Positions 17,200 to 26,609 of a stretch of 64,000 nucleotides of DNA are shown here, in pieces. The position numbers and the translations under genes were made by a program. The DNA comes from Candidatus Krumholzibacteriota bacterium (lineage in GTDB: Bacteria > Krumholzibacteriota > Krumholzibacteriia > Krumholzibacteriales > Krumholzibacteriaceae). Location: positions 38,079 through 102,078 of the forward strand of contig JAFGCX010000036.1 in NCBI GenBank assembly GCA_016932415.1, given 5' to 3'. Within the stretch, counting starts at the first letter, position 1; each line of letters begins with the position of its first letter. Below the pieces are notes generated by a model, which ran no database searches, was not told the origin of the DNA, and saw only the letters and a list, made by a program, of their open reading frames with translations.

Positions 17200-17223
17200 C
17201 AGATGACGAAAGGGGGGATCGAA

Positions 17224-17637
17224 TTGAGTGATACTGAAAATATGACCGATAATGATGGAAATTCGGTTGACGAATTCCTGTTTCATCAACTTCTGGCGAT
17301 GTTCCAGGCACTCGCCCTGCAACAGCTTGGCAAGCTTATGAATCCGATAAGTGGAAAAGTGGAAAGGGATTTGCAACAGGCAAAAATAACAATAGACATG
17401 ATAGGCATGATCCAGAAGAAAACGGAAGGTAATCTTAAAGACAGTGAAAAGAAGATGATAGAAAATATTCTTCTCGATCTGAGGATGAATTATGTAGATG
17501 AAAGTAACCGTCCGGACGAAGGATCCGAATTAGATATGGAGGAAGGTAAGACCAAAGAAACAAAAGAAGATACGGCATCAAATAAAGAACATGAAGATGC
17601 TGCTGGAGAAGCGGCCGATAATCAACAGGATGAGTAG
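17224..17637 (+). CDS. DUF1844 family protein
   Basis: Small soluble protein of 137 aa, function unknown. The DUF1844 core is clear: FLFHQLLAMFQALALQQLGK (about 16-35), then KLMNPISGKVERDLQQAK and IDMIGMIQKKTEGNL with an amphipathic helical C-terminal half, ending in a highly acidic tail. The start is TTG at 17224: AGGGGGGA lies 5 bases upstream, and the promoter at 17170-17199 would start the mRNA downstream of the ATG at 17203. It is 48 bases ahead of the OmpA gene and probably co-transcribed. The family occurs widely in diderm bacteria without a known role. Confidence 0.83.
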   Translation: MSDTENMTDNDGNSVDEFLFHQLLAMFQALALQQLGKLMNPISGKVERDLQQAKITIDMIGMIQKKTEGNLKDSEKKMIENILLDLRMNYVDESNRPDEGSELDMEEGKTKETKEDTASNKEHEDAAGEAADNQQDE

Positions 17638-17685
17638 CCTGATATTCTCGAAAGGTCCGTTCGTAAATCGTTCAGGAGGTCGATA

Positions 17686-19563
17686 ATGAGGACAGTTTTG
17701 CGTTTGTTTCTGATTCTGGCAATTGTAACATTTTTTGCCGGAGTGGTAAATGCTCAGGCATCGTGGGATGGAACAGCCGGGCTTCTTAAGGTGCATGAAG
17801 CCGGTACGGTTGGAAAGGGTAAGCTCGTCTTCAGCTTCGGTTCGTCATACTACAGAAGGTATGGAGTGACCCTGATGCCGACTCCGGGGAGCTATTATTA
17901 CAGCGCCACTGGAACAGATCCCGAAGTCAATTATAATTTCTTCGTGTCAAAAGCAGTTCTGACTCTGGGGCTTAGCGACTATGTCGAACTGGCCGCGTCA
18001 CTTGATGTGCGAAACTGGATCATGGTCGTCCCGGATGAATTTTCAAATTCATCGTTCGAGACGCTCTACCGAGGAGGGCTTGGAGACACAAAGCTTCTTG
18101 GGAAACTTTGCATGCCGATGCCGACCGATAGATTCAGGATGGGTCTGCTCGCCGCGGTGAATTTCCCGACAGGAAACAAGGAAAGGAATTTTACGACCGA
18201 TGAGATAGATTTCGGGATAAAAGGCCTTTTTACTCTGGATCTGACCGATATTGAGAGCTTTGTCCCAACCAAACTGCACATCAACCTCGGCTATCAGTTC
18301 AACAGGAATGAAGCGAACGGGTATGGAATATTAAATACCGATAATCCCAATATCAGTGGATTCTACCCTCCGGCATATCCAGCCGTCCCCGAGGGAGCTT
18401 CCGATAATTTCAACGATCTCTTCCAGTTCGGGACCGGTGTCGAGTTCATTCTGAAAGACACGAGATTATTCGTTGAATTCTCGTGGGATGAATTCCTCAA
18501 GGCGGACTATGAAGATGGGTATGGCGCAATATACACTAACAAGAATATCTATACGATCACTCCGGGAATATCATACGTCACTCCCAAGGGTGCCGGTATC
18601 CTGGCGGGAATAGATATCAATCTCAATTCAGAGGACAACTGGCCGATATCCGATCCACCTGACTGGATGGCCTATCTCGGTTTCTCAGTCGGCGGGTTCG
18701 TTCTTGCGCAGGATAGCGACAAGGACGGAATAGAGGATAAAGTCGACAAATGTGCCGATCAGCCTGAGGATTTCGACGGTTTCGAGGATGATGACGGATG
18801 TCCCGACCTTGATAACGATGCCGATGGTATCCAGGACCAGGTCGATCAATGTCCCGATCTGGCTGAGGATTTCGATGGATTCGAAGATGAGGATGGATGT
18901 CCCGATCTCGATAACGACGGTGACGGGATCCCTGACATAGAAGACAGGTGTCCAAGCGAACCGGAAGATTTCGATGGTTTTGAGGACAGCGATGGATGTC
19001 CCGATATCATACAGGATTCAGATAATGATGGTGTAGCCGATGATCAGGACAAGTGTCCGTTAAAACCTGAGGACCTTGATGGATTCCAGGACGAGGATGG
19101 ATGTCCCGATCTTGATAACGATCTCGACGGGATACTCGACGTAAACGATCAGTGTCCGATGGAGACGGAAACATTTAATGGCTATATGGATGAGGATGGA
19201 TGTCCGGATGAACGTCCTATTGAGGCAAAATTCATTCTACGAGGAGTAAATTTTGAAAGCGGTTCTGCTTCACTGACCCCCGATTCGTACGCGGTTCTTG
19301 ACCAGGTCGTCAAATCTCTGATGGCATATCCGGAGGTCAAGGTCGAGGTCCGGGGATATACGGACAGCGTCGGAAGCTGGGAGACAAATCTACGGCTCTC
19401 GGAGAAACGGGCGGAATCGGTTAAGCATTATCTTATTAATTCAGGCATAATGGCAGACAGGGTGCTGGCGAAGGGTTACGGCGAAGCTGATCCTGTCTCG
19501 TCGAACAAGACCGCCGCGGGAAGGGCTGAAAACAGAAGGATCGAGTTCCACAGGTTGAATTAG
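17686..19563 (+). CDS. OmpA-family outer-membrane protein with thrombospondin type 3 repeats
   Basis: Envelope protein of 625 aa that ties the outer membrane to peptidoglycan. The signal peptide ends near NAQA (about residue 25). Residues about 30-335 form a beta-barrel-type domain (alternating strands, many aromatic residues, FSFGSSYYRRYG, ELAASLDVRNW). Five calcium-binding thrombospondin-3-type repeats follow (343-508), each of the form DxDxDGxxDxxDxCP with GFEDxDGCPD. The C-terminal OmpA domain (about 515-625) has NFESGSASLTPDSY, VRGYTDSVGSWETN, LSEKRAESVKHYL and GRAENRRIEF with the peptidoglycan-binding Asp and Arg. GGAGG precedes the ATG. A strong terminator follows. Confidence 0.93.
   Translation: MRTVLRLFLILAIVTFFAGVVNAQASWDGTAGLLKVHEAGTVGKGKLVFSFGSSYYRRYGVTLMPTPGSYYYSATGTDPEVNYNFFVSKAVLTLGLSDYVELAASLDVRNWIMVVPDEFSNSSFETLYRGGLGDTKLLGKLCMPMPTDRFRMGLLAAVNFPTGNKERNFTTDEIDFGIKGLFTLDLTDIESFVPTKLHINLGYQFNRNEANGYGILNTDNPNISGFYPPAYPAVPEGASDNFNDLFQFGTGVEFILKDTRLFVEFSWDEFLKADYEDGYGAIYTNKNIYTITPGISYVTPKGAGILAGIDINLNSEDNWPISDPPDWMAYLGFSVGGFVLAQDSDKDGIEDKVDKCADQPEDFDGFEDDDGCPDLDNDADGIQDQVDQCPDLAEDFDGFEDEDGCPDLDNDGDGIPDIEDRCPSEPEDFDGFEDSDGCPDIIQDSDNDGVADDQDKCPLKPEDLDGFQDEDGCPDLDNDLDGILDVNDQCPMETETFNGYMDEDGCPDERPIEAKFILRGVNFESGSASLTPDSYAVLDQVVKSLMAYPEVKVEVRGYTDSVGSWETNLRLSEKRAESVKHYLINSGIMADRVLAKGYGEADPVSSNKTAAGRAENRRIEFHRLN
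18712..19209 (+). repeat. Five tandem thrombospondin-3-type repeats within the OmpA gene
   Basis: Protein-level repeat of about 30-36 residues, five units, with nearly invariant DGCPD and CPxxxEDFDGF blocks. The DNA is also partly repetitive (GAT GGA TGT CCC GAT recurs), which could allow unit number to vary by recombination. Confidence 0.85.
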
Positions 19564-19604
19564 GATCCTGGCCTGGACACGGGCGGGAAACTGCCGATCA
19601 AGGG

Positions 19605-19646
19605 GAACTGCCGCGGAGCTGATAAGGTCCGCGGCAGTTCTATTTT
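19605..19646. terminator. Bidirectional terminator between the OmpA gene and mazG
   Basis: Perfect 13-bp stem (19605-19617 with 19628-19640) and 10-base loop, then TATTTT. The right arm touches the mazG stop codon on the minus strand, so both convergent genes can end here. Confidence 0.82.
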
Positions 19647-20425
19647 GACTTTTGCCAGATCGCTTCCAGTTCTTCCAGTGTCATTGATTCGAATGAAAGC
19701 CCATTTTCCTTCGCTCTCTTTTCCATAGCAGTGAATCTTCTGATGAATTTCTCTGAAGATCCGGCAATAGCGCTTTCCGAATCGATGTTGAGTTTTCGCG
19801 CGAGATTGACAGTGGTGAAGAAAATATCCCCGATCTCATCCTTTATCATCTTCTTATCACCGGATTCTATCGCCAGTTGAAGTTCTTCGATCTCCTCATG
19901 AAGCTTTTCTATGACACCGCCGTGATCCGGCCAGTCGAATCCGATACCAGCGGCCTTCTTCTGTATTGAGAAAGCTTTTCTTACCGGAGGAAGATCCGGT
20001 GGTATATCAGATAGAAGGGGAAAATCTCCTTTATTATTTTTCTCGTTTCTTTTTATTCTTTCCCACTCAGCGATACTTTCTCCACAATCGGAGGCGCTGC
20101 TTGATCCGAATACGTGTGGATGCCTGGAAATGATCTTTTTATGGACCCTGGAGATAACTTCATCGAGTGGTATCTCTCTTTTCTCAAGGATCAGTTCATG
20201 GATGAATATCATCAGAAATATCACATCTCCGAATTCTTCTTCGAGAAGATCAGGATCACCTGATTTTTCAGCGTGAAGCAATTCATAAGCTTCATCGATA
20301 AGATACGAGATGATATCATCGAGAGATTGTTCCCTGTCCCACGGACATCCTCCGTCGCCTCTCAGTTTGCGGAGGGTGGAACGAAGCGCTTCGATCTCTC
20401 TGGCAGTACGGGATTCATTGTTCAT
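19640..20425 (-). CDS. mazG: Nucleoside triphosphate pyrophosphohydrolase MazG
   Basis: House-cleaning enzyme that hydrolyses (d)NTPs to NMP and PPi. The 261-aa protein has the doubled MazG architecture. First domain: GGCPWDREQSLDDIISYLIDEAYEL (about 25-49; hallmark CPWD), EEEFGDVIFLMIF. Second: DWPDHGGVIEKLHEEIEEL and KDEIGDIFFTTVNLAR. EExxE and DExxD metal sites are present in both. The ATG at 20425 is preferred over an upstream TTG (20461), which lies inside the predicted -35 box. With the -10 ending at 20433, the mRNA may start at or next to the ATG, i.e. be leaderless. No ribosome site is visible, which agrees. Confidence 0.92.
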   Translation of the reverse strand: MNNESRTAREIEALRSTLRKLRGDGGCPWDREQSLDDIISYLIDEAYELLHAEKSGDPDLLEEEFGDVIFLMIFIHELILEKREIPLDEVISRVHKKIISRHPHVFGSSSASDCGESIAEWERIKRNEKNNKGDFPLLSDIPPDLPPVRKAFSIQKKAAGIGFDWPDHGGVIEKLHEEIEELQLAIESGDKKMIKDEIGDIFFTTVNLARKLNIDSESAIAGSSEKFIRRFTAMEKRAKENGLSFESMTLEELEAIWQKSK

Positions 20426-20432
20426 GTGAGCG

Positions 20433-20461
20433 AATATATACGATATTGAAAAAATTGGCAA
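20433..20461 (-). promoter_or_regulatory. Promoter for mazG
   Basis: Minus strand TTGCCA (20461-20456), 17-base spacer, TATATT (20438-20433). Only 7 bases separate the -10 box from the ATG at 20425. Confidence 0.5.
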
Positions 20462-20509
20462 TTGATGTTACAATCCAAGTTTGTATTTATCAGAGGGTAA
20501 AAGCCGATC

Positions 20510-23290
20510 ATGAAGAAGATCATTATAACTGGAGCCCGGCAGCATAATCTGAACAATATCGATCTTGAACTTCCGCACAGGAAGATCATCGCGATAACGG
20601 GCGTTTCAGGTTCCGGGAAATCCTCTCTTGCATTCGATACGATATATGCGGAGGGACAGAGGCGATATATCGAATCTCTGTCAACCTATGCGCGCCAGTT
20701 CATCGAGAAACTCGACAGGCCTGATCTGGACTCGATCTCCGGAATTAGCCCCACAATCGCTATCCGCCAGAGAAACACAGTAACCAGTTCGAGGTCGACT
20801 GTCGGTACCGCGACAGAGATATATGATTACCTCAGGCTTCTTTTCGCGAGGATCGGCAGGACCGTCTGCCCGGAATGCGGTTTAGAGGTCAGGAGATGGT
20901 CGCCATCTGAAGCTGCCGGAGAGATCGTGAGTGCTTTTCATGGAAAAAGGATATTTCTCCTTGTTCCCGGTGAAATGATCGACGCATCAAAGTGGAAATC
21001 GAGGATCGCCTATCTTTCTTCAAGAGGATTTACAAGGTTGTATCTTGGTGGCGAACTTTTCAGGATAGAAGAGATCGATCCGCTGCATTGCGACGGAAGG
21101 AAGGCCGATCTTCTTCTCGACAGGCTTGTTGCTTCAGAGACTAACAGGACAAGGATATCGGAGGCTATAGAGACGGCATACCGCGAGAATGATGGTGTAA
21201 TAGAGGTGGCCGAAGCGGAAGGGGATGGGACCAGAAGATTCAGTTCCGCTCCATCCTGCTCTGAATGCGGAAAGAATTTCGAACAGTTGACCCCGATCCT
21301 GTTTTCATTCAACAGCCCTTATGGAGCATGTCCAGAATGCAAAGGGTTCGGGGATAAGATGGATTTTTCTGAAGAACTTATAATCCCCGACGATAAAAAA
21401 TCACTCAGGGAAAGAGCTGTCGACCCATGGAGCCGGGAGAGATTCGATCACTTTCATAACAAGATGATGGGATTTTGTCTCGATAACGATATTCCTACAG
21501 ATATTCCCTGGAGGGACCTTTCAGATGAATCGAGATCCATGATCATCGATGGAGGGAAAGCTTTTTCAGGAGTCATCCCTTTTCTGGAAAGAATGAAGGA
21601 GAAAAATTACAAAAAAGGTCACAGGTTCTTTACCAGAAGATATATGGGATTAAGCAGGTGCCGTTCATGCCATGGTAGCAGGCTCAGAAAAGAAGCGGGT
21701 TTTGTCCGGTTCAGCGGGCGGAAAATAAGTGATCTGGCGGCATTGATCCCTTCGAAGATCCTGTCAGTGTTGAACGGGCATGAATTTACGCCGCTGGAAA
21801 AGGAAGTGTCGAAAGATATTGTCTACGAACTGAATTCAAGGCTCGGGTTTATGATAGACGTGGGGCTTGGATACCTTTCTCTGGACAGGTTGACGAAGAC
21901 ACTGTCGGGTGGCGAAGCGCAGAGGATAAATCTTGCAAATTCACTGGGAGCCAACCTGGTCGACACGCTATATGTCCTCGATGAACCGTCAGTCGGGATG
22001 CATGCTGCCGATAATGAGAAATTGATCAATGTGATGGTAAAATTGAGAGATCTTGGAAACACCGTCCTGGTTGTTGAACATGATCCGGATATCATAATGG
22101 CCTCGGACCATCTTGTGGACCTGGGTCCCGGACCTGGTAGGGAAGGAGGCAGGGTCCTTTTCAACGGTCCGATATCAGAAGCAGCGAAAACTCCTCATGG
22201 AGAATCGAAGACCCTGGAGTATCTGTTCAACATCGATGACGTCGAACGGCCGGTGAAAAAAGCGGGTGACAGGAGAAAAAGCAGGGGAGAGATCGGGCTG
22301 AGCGGAATATCTATGCACAATCTTAAGGATCTGCAAGTCAATATTCCCCTTGGCAACCTTGTCGCTGTTACAGGTGTTTCAGGCTCCGGAAAAAGCACGC
22401 TTATAGTCGATGTGCTGTACAGGCTTCTCTCCGCCAGATCGGGCAGGCCTCATTCCAATTCTCGCCAGAGACTCGAACTTTCCGGAAAGATAGACAGAGT
22501 ACTTCTTGTAGACCAGTCACCGATAGGGTCCTCTCCAAGATCTAATCCGGTGACTTATATCAAAGGGTTCTCCCATATCAGGGAACTGTTCGCGACGCAG
22601 AGAAAATCGATTTTACGAGGTTATCAGCCGGGAAGATTCAGTTTCAACAAGACGGGTGGACGATGTTCAAAATGCCAGGGTATGGGATATAGAAGAGTAG
22701 AGATGCATTTCATGGCAGACGTTTTTGTCCCGTGTGAGGTGTGTGAGGGACGCAGGTATAACAGGGATACCCTCGAAGTGGAGTACAAAGGTAAGAATAT
22801 CAGTGATGTCCTTGATATGACGGTCGATGAAGCTATCATGTTCTTTGATGAGCTTCCCCATCTCGGAGAGAAGCTCTGGGTCCTCTCAAAAACCGGATTG
22901 GGGTACCTTAAACTGGGCCAGCCTTCAAACACTCTTTCCGGGGGAGAGGCGCAGAGGATAAAGATCGCCAGGGAACTGACCGAATCAAAAGGATTGAACA
23001 ATCTGTACATAATGGATGAACCGACGACAGGGCTCCATGTCAGTGATATAGCCAGGTTACTTCGAATCCTTGACGAACTTGTCGACGCGGGGCATTCTGT
23101 CATAGTAATAGAACATAACATGGATCTTATATTATGGTCCGACCATATTATCGACATGGGTCCCGGAGGGGGAGAAGAAGGAGGAAATATCGTAGCCACT
23201 GGAACTGTCGATCTTGTCGTAAAATCAAAGGGTTCTTTGACTGGCAGGTACCTCGGCGAGTACCTGTCGAAATTCAGACGGGAGGATTAG
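20510..23290 (+). CDS. uvrA: Excinuclease ABC subunit A
   Basis: Damage-recognition ATPase of nucleotide excision repair; 926 aa, near the usual 940. Two ABC modules are visible. Module 1: Walker A GVSGSGKSSLAFDTIYAEGQ (32-51), zinc finger CSECGKNFEQLTPILFS with CPECKGFG, signature LSGGEAQRI, Walker B YVLDEPSVGMH. Module 2: GVSGSGKSTLIVDVLYR, zinc finger CSKCQGMGYRRVEMHF with CEVCEGRRY, LSGGEAQRIKIAREL and YIMDEPTTGLH. The UvrB-binding/insertion region lies between. The ATG is 85 bases from the divergent mazG start. The TAG stop directly abuts the galE ATG, so galE is co-translated. No sign of UvrA2-type shortening. Confidence 0.97.
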   Translation: MKKIIITGARQHNLNNIDLELPHRKIIAITGVSGSGKSSLAFDTIYAEGQRRYIESLSTYARQFIEKLDRPDLDSISGISPTIAIRQRNTVTSSRSTVGTATEIYDYLRLLFARIGRTVCPECGLEVRRWSPSEAAGEIVSAFHGKRIFLLVPGEMIDASKWKSRIAYLSSRGFTRLYLGGELFRIEEIDPLHCDGRKADLLLDRLVASETNRTRISEAIETAYRENDGVIEVAEAEGDGTRRFSSAPSCSECGKNFEQLTPILFSFNSPYGACPECKGFGDKMDFSEELIIPDDKKSLRERAVDPWSRERFDHFHNKMMGFCLDNDIPTDIPWRDLSDESRSMIIDGGKAFSGVIPFLERMKEKNYKKGHRFFTRRYMGLSRCRSCHGSRLRKEAGFVRFSGRKISDLAALIPSKILSVLNGHEFTPLEKEVSKDIVYELNSRLGFMIDVGLGYLSLDRLTKTLSGGEAQRINLANSLGANLVDTLYVLDEPSVGMHAADNEKLINVMVKLRDLGNTVLVVEHDPDIIMASDHLVDLGPGPGREGGRVLFNGPISEAAKTPHGESKTLEYLFNIDDVERPVKKAGDRRKSRGEIGLSGISMHNLKDLQVNIPLGNLVAVTGVSGSGKSTLIVDVLYRLLSARSGRPHSNSRQRLELSGKIDRVLLVDQSPIGSSPRSNPVTYIKGFSHIRELFATQRKSILRGYQPGRFSFNKTGGRCSKCQGMGYRRVEMHFMADVFVPCEVCEGRRYNRDTLEVEYKGKNISDVLDMTVDEAIMFFDELPHLGEKLWVLSKTGLGYLKLGQPSNTLSGGEAQRIKIARELTESKGLNNLYIMDEPTTGLHVSDIARLLRILDELVDAGHSVIVIEHNMDLILWSDHIIDMGPGGGEEGGNIVATGTVDLVVKSKGSLTGRYLGEYLSKFRRED

Positions 23291-24277
23291 ATGAAGATCC
23301 TGGTAACCGGAGGAGCTGGATATATCGGAAGTATCGTGTCTGAATATCTGATCGAGGAGGGGCATGAGGTCATAGTCATCGATAACCTTTCGACCGGCCA
23401 TGCCGAAGCTGTCGATAAACGAATCATGTTTCACAGGATCGATCTGCTTGATACGGAAGCAGTCCATTCGGTCCTCAAGGAGGGGGTCGAAGCTGTCTGT
23501 CATTTCGCGGCCTTTTCCCAGGTCGGAGAATCAGTGGTCGATCCGCTGAAATACTGGAATAATAATATGTGCGGAGCGGTATCCCTTCTATCGGCAATGA
23601 AGGATGCTGGTACAAGACACTTTCTTTTTTCGTCGACCGCCGCGGTCTACGGTGAACCTGAAGTCTCCAGGATAACGGAAGAATCCCGTCTTCTCCCGGT
23701 AAATACTTATGGAAACACAAAACTTGCGATTGAAAAGCTGCTTGATGACTGTCGCCTCGGGTGGGGACTCGATTCCCTGTCACTCAGATATTTCAATGCT
23801 GCAGGAGCTTCAGAGCTGCATGGAGAAGACCACGATCCGGAAACGCATCTGATACCTCTTGTCCTCGATGCAGCGTACGGTCGGCGTGGCGAACTGACAG
23901 TTTTTGGTAATGACTACCCCACTCCGGACGGGACATGCGTCAGGGATTACATTCACGTGAAGGATCTCGCTTCAGCTCATATTCTCGGGCTCGGTAAGCT
24001 GGTAGAAGGATATTCCGGAGTCCTTAATCTGGGTAACGGAAGAGGGTTTTCTGTCCTCGAAGTGATAAACGCTGCTTCAAGGGTCACGGGAAAAGATGTG
24101 CCTTTCAAGATGGGAGGGAGAAGACCGGGCGATCCGGCGATCCTTGTCGCCTCATCGGAAAAAGCGGAAGAAATACTCGGGTGGAAAAAAAGATATCCGG
24201 AAATCGATAAGATCATTGAAGACGCTGATATTTGGAGAAAAAAATATCCCGCCGGATACGGCAGCAATCGGACCTGA
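23291..24277 (+). CDS. galE: UDP-glucose 4-epimerase
   Basis: Interconverts UDP-glucose and UDP-galactose for polysaccharide/LPS synthesis. The 328-aa SDR protein shows the NAD motif VTGGAGYIGSIVSEYL (5-20), the FSSTAAVYGEP catalytic Ser/Thr region (about 115-125), YGNTKLAIEKLL (catalytic Tyr and Lys of YxxxK), SLRYFNAAGAS and the GTCVRDYIHVKDLA substrate motif (about 216-229). GGGAGGATT before the ATG serves as ribosome site and overlaps the uvrA stop region. The pairing with uvrA is unusual but carries no functional message. Epimerases acting on other UDP-sugars have similar sequences, so exact specificity is slightly open. Confidence 0.92.
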   Translation: MKILVTGGAGYIGSIVSEYLIEEGHEVIVIDNLSTGHAEAVDKRIMFHRIDLLDTEAVHSVLKEGVEAVCHFAAFSQVGESVVDPLKYWNNNMCGAVSLLSAMKDAGTRHFLFSSTAAVYGEPEVSRITEESRLLPVNTYGNTKLAIEKLLDDCRLGWGLDSLSLRYFNAAGASELHGEDHDPETHLIPLVLDAAYGRRGELTVFGNDYPTPDGTCVRDYIHVKDLASAHILGLGKLVEGYSGVLNLGNGRGFSVLEVINAASRVTGKDVPFKMGGRRPGDPAILVASSEKAEEILGWKKRYPEIDKIIEDADIWRKKYPAGYGSNRT

Positions 24278-24567
24278 CCCTGAAAAAAATTCTCTGAATG
24301 CCGGAAATAATCTCTTAATGGTTAGAATTCTGTCAACCTGACTGGCAGGCGATCGCCGCGTGACAGTGTAAATTTCCTCGGATCTTGTCGAGGAAGCCAT
24401 TTTGTAACAATTATCATATTATCAAATAATAAGATAGACGGTAAAAAGGATTATTTCGCCAGGCCTGTTGTTCCACTTCGACCTATTTATACCTCTATGG
24501 CATGTTAGTTGCCTTATTCACAAGTGAATAGGTACGCTGACAGTGGGTTTTATCTGCAGGTAAGGTC
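24278..24567. other. Intergenic region before the signalling cluster
   Basis: 290 bases with no coding frame of note. It contains a candidate promoter (24402-24430) and A/T-rich sequence. No clear terminator for galE was found. Confidence 0.5.
24402..24430 (+). promoter_or_regulatory. Candidate promoter for the signalling cluster
   Basis: TTGTAA (24402-24407), 17-base spacer, AATAAT (24425-24430), about 135 bases ahead of the kinase ATG. Confidence 0.35.
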
Positions 24568-26595
24568 ATGGTCTTTTCAGATAATACGAGTCATCCAGGC
24601 GAAGAGATGAAAATAAAGCTACTTCAGGGCGTCGATGACGGCGATGTCATGAAGAAGATACTGTTAGAGATGATGGACAGAACAGGTGCTGAATTCTGCG
24701 CTTATTACAGCGGTGGGAAAGATCCATACCTGCATATCCTTCTTGCCAGCAGAGAATTGTCCGCAAGGATCCCTGAAATCAAGGCAAAACTGATCAAGAG
24801 TCATCAGATGTTCTCCAACGGTTTGACGGACAACGGAGAATGCCTCGAAAAGATATATCTTAAAAGTAATGACAATAATATCGCTTATCTGGTGGGAGAA
24901 TCGAAGATAAAGAGTTATTTCCTTGTTCCCGTGATGTCAGACCTACATGTCGCCGGTACTCTTTTCTTAGGCAGCATAAGAGATGACGCTTTCGTAAGGG
25001 AAGATATCGAGTACTTCAGGGATATGGCTGACAGGGAGGATTCCCGAAGGCCTGTCGTCTACAGACTTGGAGGACAGCTTGGCATCCTCGACAAACTTGT
25101 CCGCGAACTGACTATCCCTTGCGCGTTGATATCCCACAATGGATTTATTCTCAGTTCAAACAGCGAATTCGCGTCATTGTTCGATCTTGGCGACGAACCG
25201 GCTGAATCGATCAGATCGCTGGATGACAAGACTCTATTTCATTTCAGCGGTATCTGGAATGAGTTCGAACTTATAGGCGCCGATATCAAGAGCAGGGAAC
25301 TGTGCGCCACGGAATCAAGCGACAGATGCCTATCAGTCGATATGATCCATTTGCGCGAACTGTCAAAGGATGTCGGAGGGCTTCTGCTGGTCCGGGATAT
25401 ATCAGGGCATAAGAGAGAAGAACTCGAAAGAGAGGAAATACTGGCAGTCACTGCTCATGAATTGAGAACGCCGATGGCGGCTCTGAGAAACTCCTTGAAG
25501 ATAATCGCTGACAGCCAGTCAGGCAGATATCCCGGCCGTGACAGGGAAGAGAAGGAAATCAAAACTGAAGACCGGTTCATCCAGACAGCGATCCGTACTA
25601 TCGACCGGCTTAATCTGCTGGTAAACGGGCTTGTAGATTCATCATCGATCAGGTTGAATGATCACCCGGTCGAAGCAGTCCTGACCGATACGAAGAGTTT
25701 TCTCGAAGAAGCAAGCAGGATATTCTTATCCTCAATGGAAAAGAAGGGTATCAGTTTCTCGATAGATGTAGAGGAGAAGGTGAAAACTTTGGTCTTCGAC
25801 CCGATGATGATCGAACAGGTCATTCAGAATCTCCTTTCGAATTCACTTAAATACGTTCCCTCGGGCGGATCTGTCAGCATCAGGGTCAGGTCGGTAGAAA
25901 AGGATAACGAACGTTTCGATTGCGGGCTTATCGATCGACCGGGTTATGCCGAGATAAGGATGATCGATACAGGTCCTGGAATACCTGAAGAGGTAATACT
26001 CGAGTTGAACCGTGAAAATATAGACGGGTACGGGAAAAGAAGCCCCGTGCGCGGCCTGGGATTGTATATAGCCAGGAGGATCATTTCCAGACATGGAGGA
26101 AGCCTGCGTTTTGAGGATCTTGAAAGCGACGGCAGCACGATCAGCATGACGATCCCAGCCGACCGGAAGACCGGTGAAGCTGTAAGATCGATAAACGCGG
26201 CACGTTCACAGATCGATGAAAGTATCTCAAGGGGATATCATCCGGTGGTCTACTATATGTACAAGGAAACAGATGAATGCTGGTTCGATCTTACCGATCT
26301 GATGACAATACAACCGGATATCTATCCGGTACAGGGGAATATCAACGACAGGGGTCTCTTCCTGTGGCCTGTCGATCGGAATACGGCACTGGCTATGACA
26401 CTCAACGGAAACTCCCAGGACGATCCGCTTTTCTTCATACCGGGAAGTAAAGGAGGATTGCGGATCATCGATGACGGAGTAGCGGGTAGAGTGAGGATCG
26501 GGTGGTCGGTCTTTCCGGTTGACGGGTTGAAGTCGGATGATCTGATCAATAACGCCGTAAAAGTAAAGGTTCATGAAGTCGCCGAAATCGATTAG
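24568..26595 (+). CDS. Cytoplasmic sensor histidine kinase with C-terminal GGDEF-like tail
   Basis: The 675-aa kinase has no membrane segment, so it is probably soluble. Residues about 15-160 look like a GAF sensor, and about 170-285 like a PAS domain. The HisKA domain has TAHELRTPMAALRNS with phospho-acceptor His297. HATPase_c (about 390-530) has N-box EQVIQNLLSNSLKY, G1 IDTGPGIPEE and G2 RGLGLYIARRII. Residues about 535-675 go beyond a normal kinase end. Their last part (RIGWSVFPVDGLKSDDLINN) closely recalls the C-terminal GGDEF pattern (SIGIAxYPxDG...LLxxAD), while GNINDRGLFLWP sits where GGDEF should be, so any such domain is catalytically dead. A response regulator follows after 14 bases. 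Confidence 0.88.
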   Translation: MVFSDNTSHPGEEMKIKLLQGVDDGDVMKKILLEMMDRTGAEFCAYYSGGKDPYLHILLASRELSARIPEIKAKLIKSHQMFSNGLTDNGECLEKIYLKSNDNNIAYLVGESKIKSYFLVPVMSDLHVAGTLFLGSIRDDAFVREDIEYFRDMADREDSRRPVVYRLGGQLGILDKLVRELTIPCALISHNGFILSSNSEFASLFDLGDEPAESIRSLDDKTLFHFSGIWNEFELIGADIKSRELCATESSDRCLSVDMIHLRELSKDVGGLLLVRDISGHKREELEREEILAVTAHELRTPMAALRNSLKIIADSQSGRYPGRDREEKEIKTEDRFIQTAIRTIDRLNLLVNGLVDSSSIRLNDHPVEAVLTDTKSFLEEASRIFLSSMEKKGISFSIDVEEKVKTLVFDPMMIEQVIQNLLSNSLKYVPSGGSVSIRVRSVEKDNERFDCGLIDRPGYAEIRMIDTGPGIPEEVILELNRENIDGYGKRSPVRGLGLYIARRIISRHGGSLRFEDLESDGSTISMTIPADRKTGEAVRSINAARSQIDESISRGYHPVVYYMYKETDECWFDLTDLMTIQPDIYPVQGNINDRGLFLWPVDRNTALAMTLNGNSQDDPLFFIPGSKGGLRIIDDGVAGRVRIGWSVFPVDGLKSDDLINNAVKVKVHEVAEID

Positions 26596-26609
26596 AAAGG
26601 AGAAAGGGG

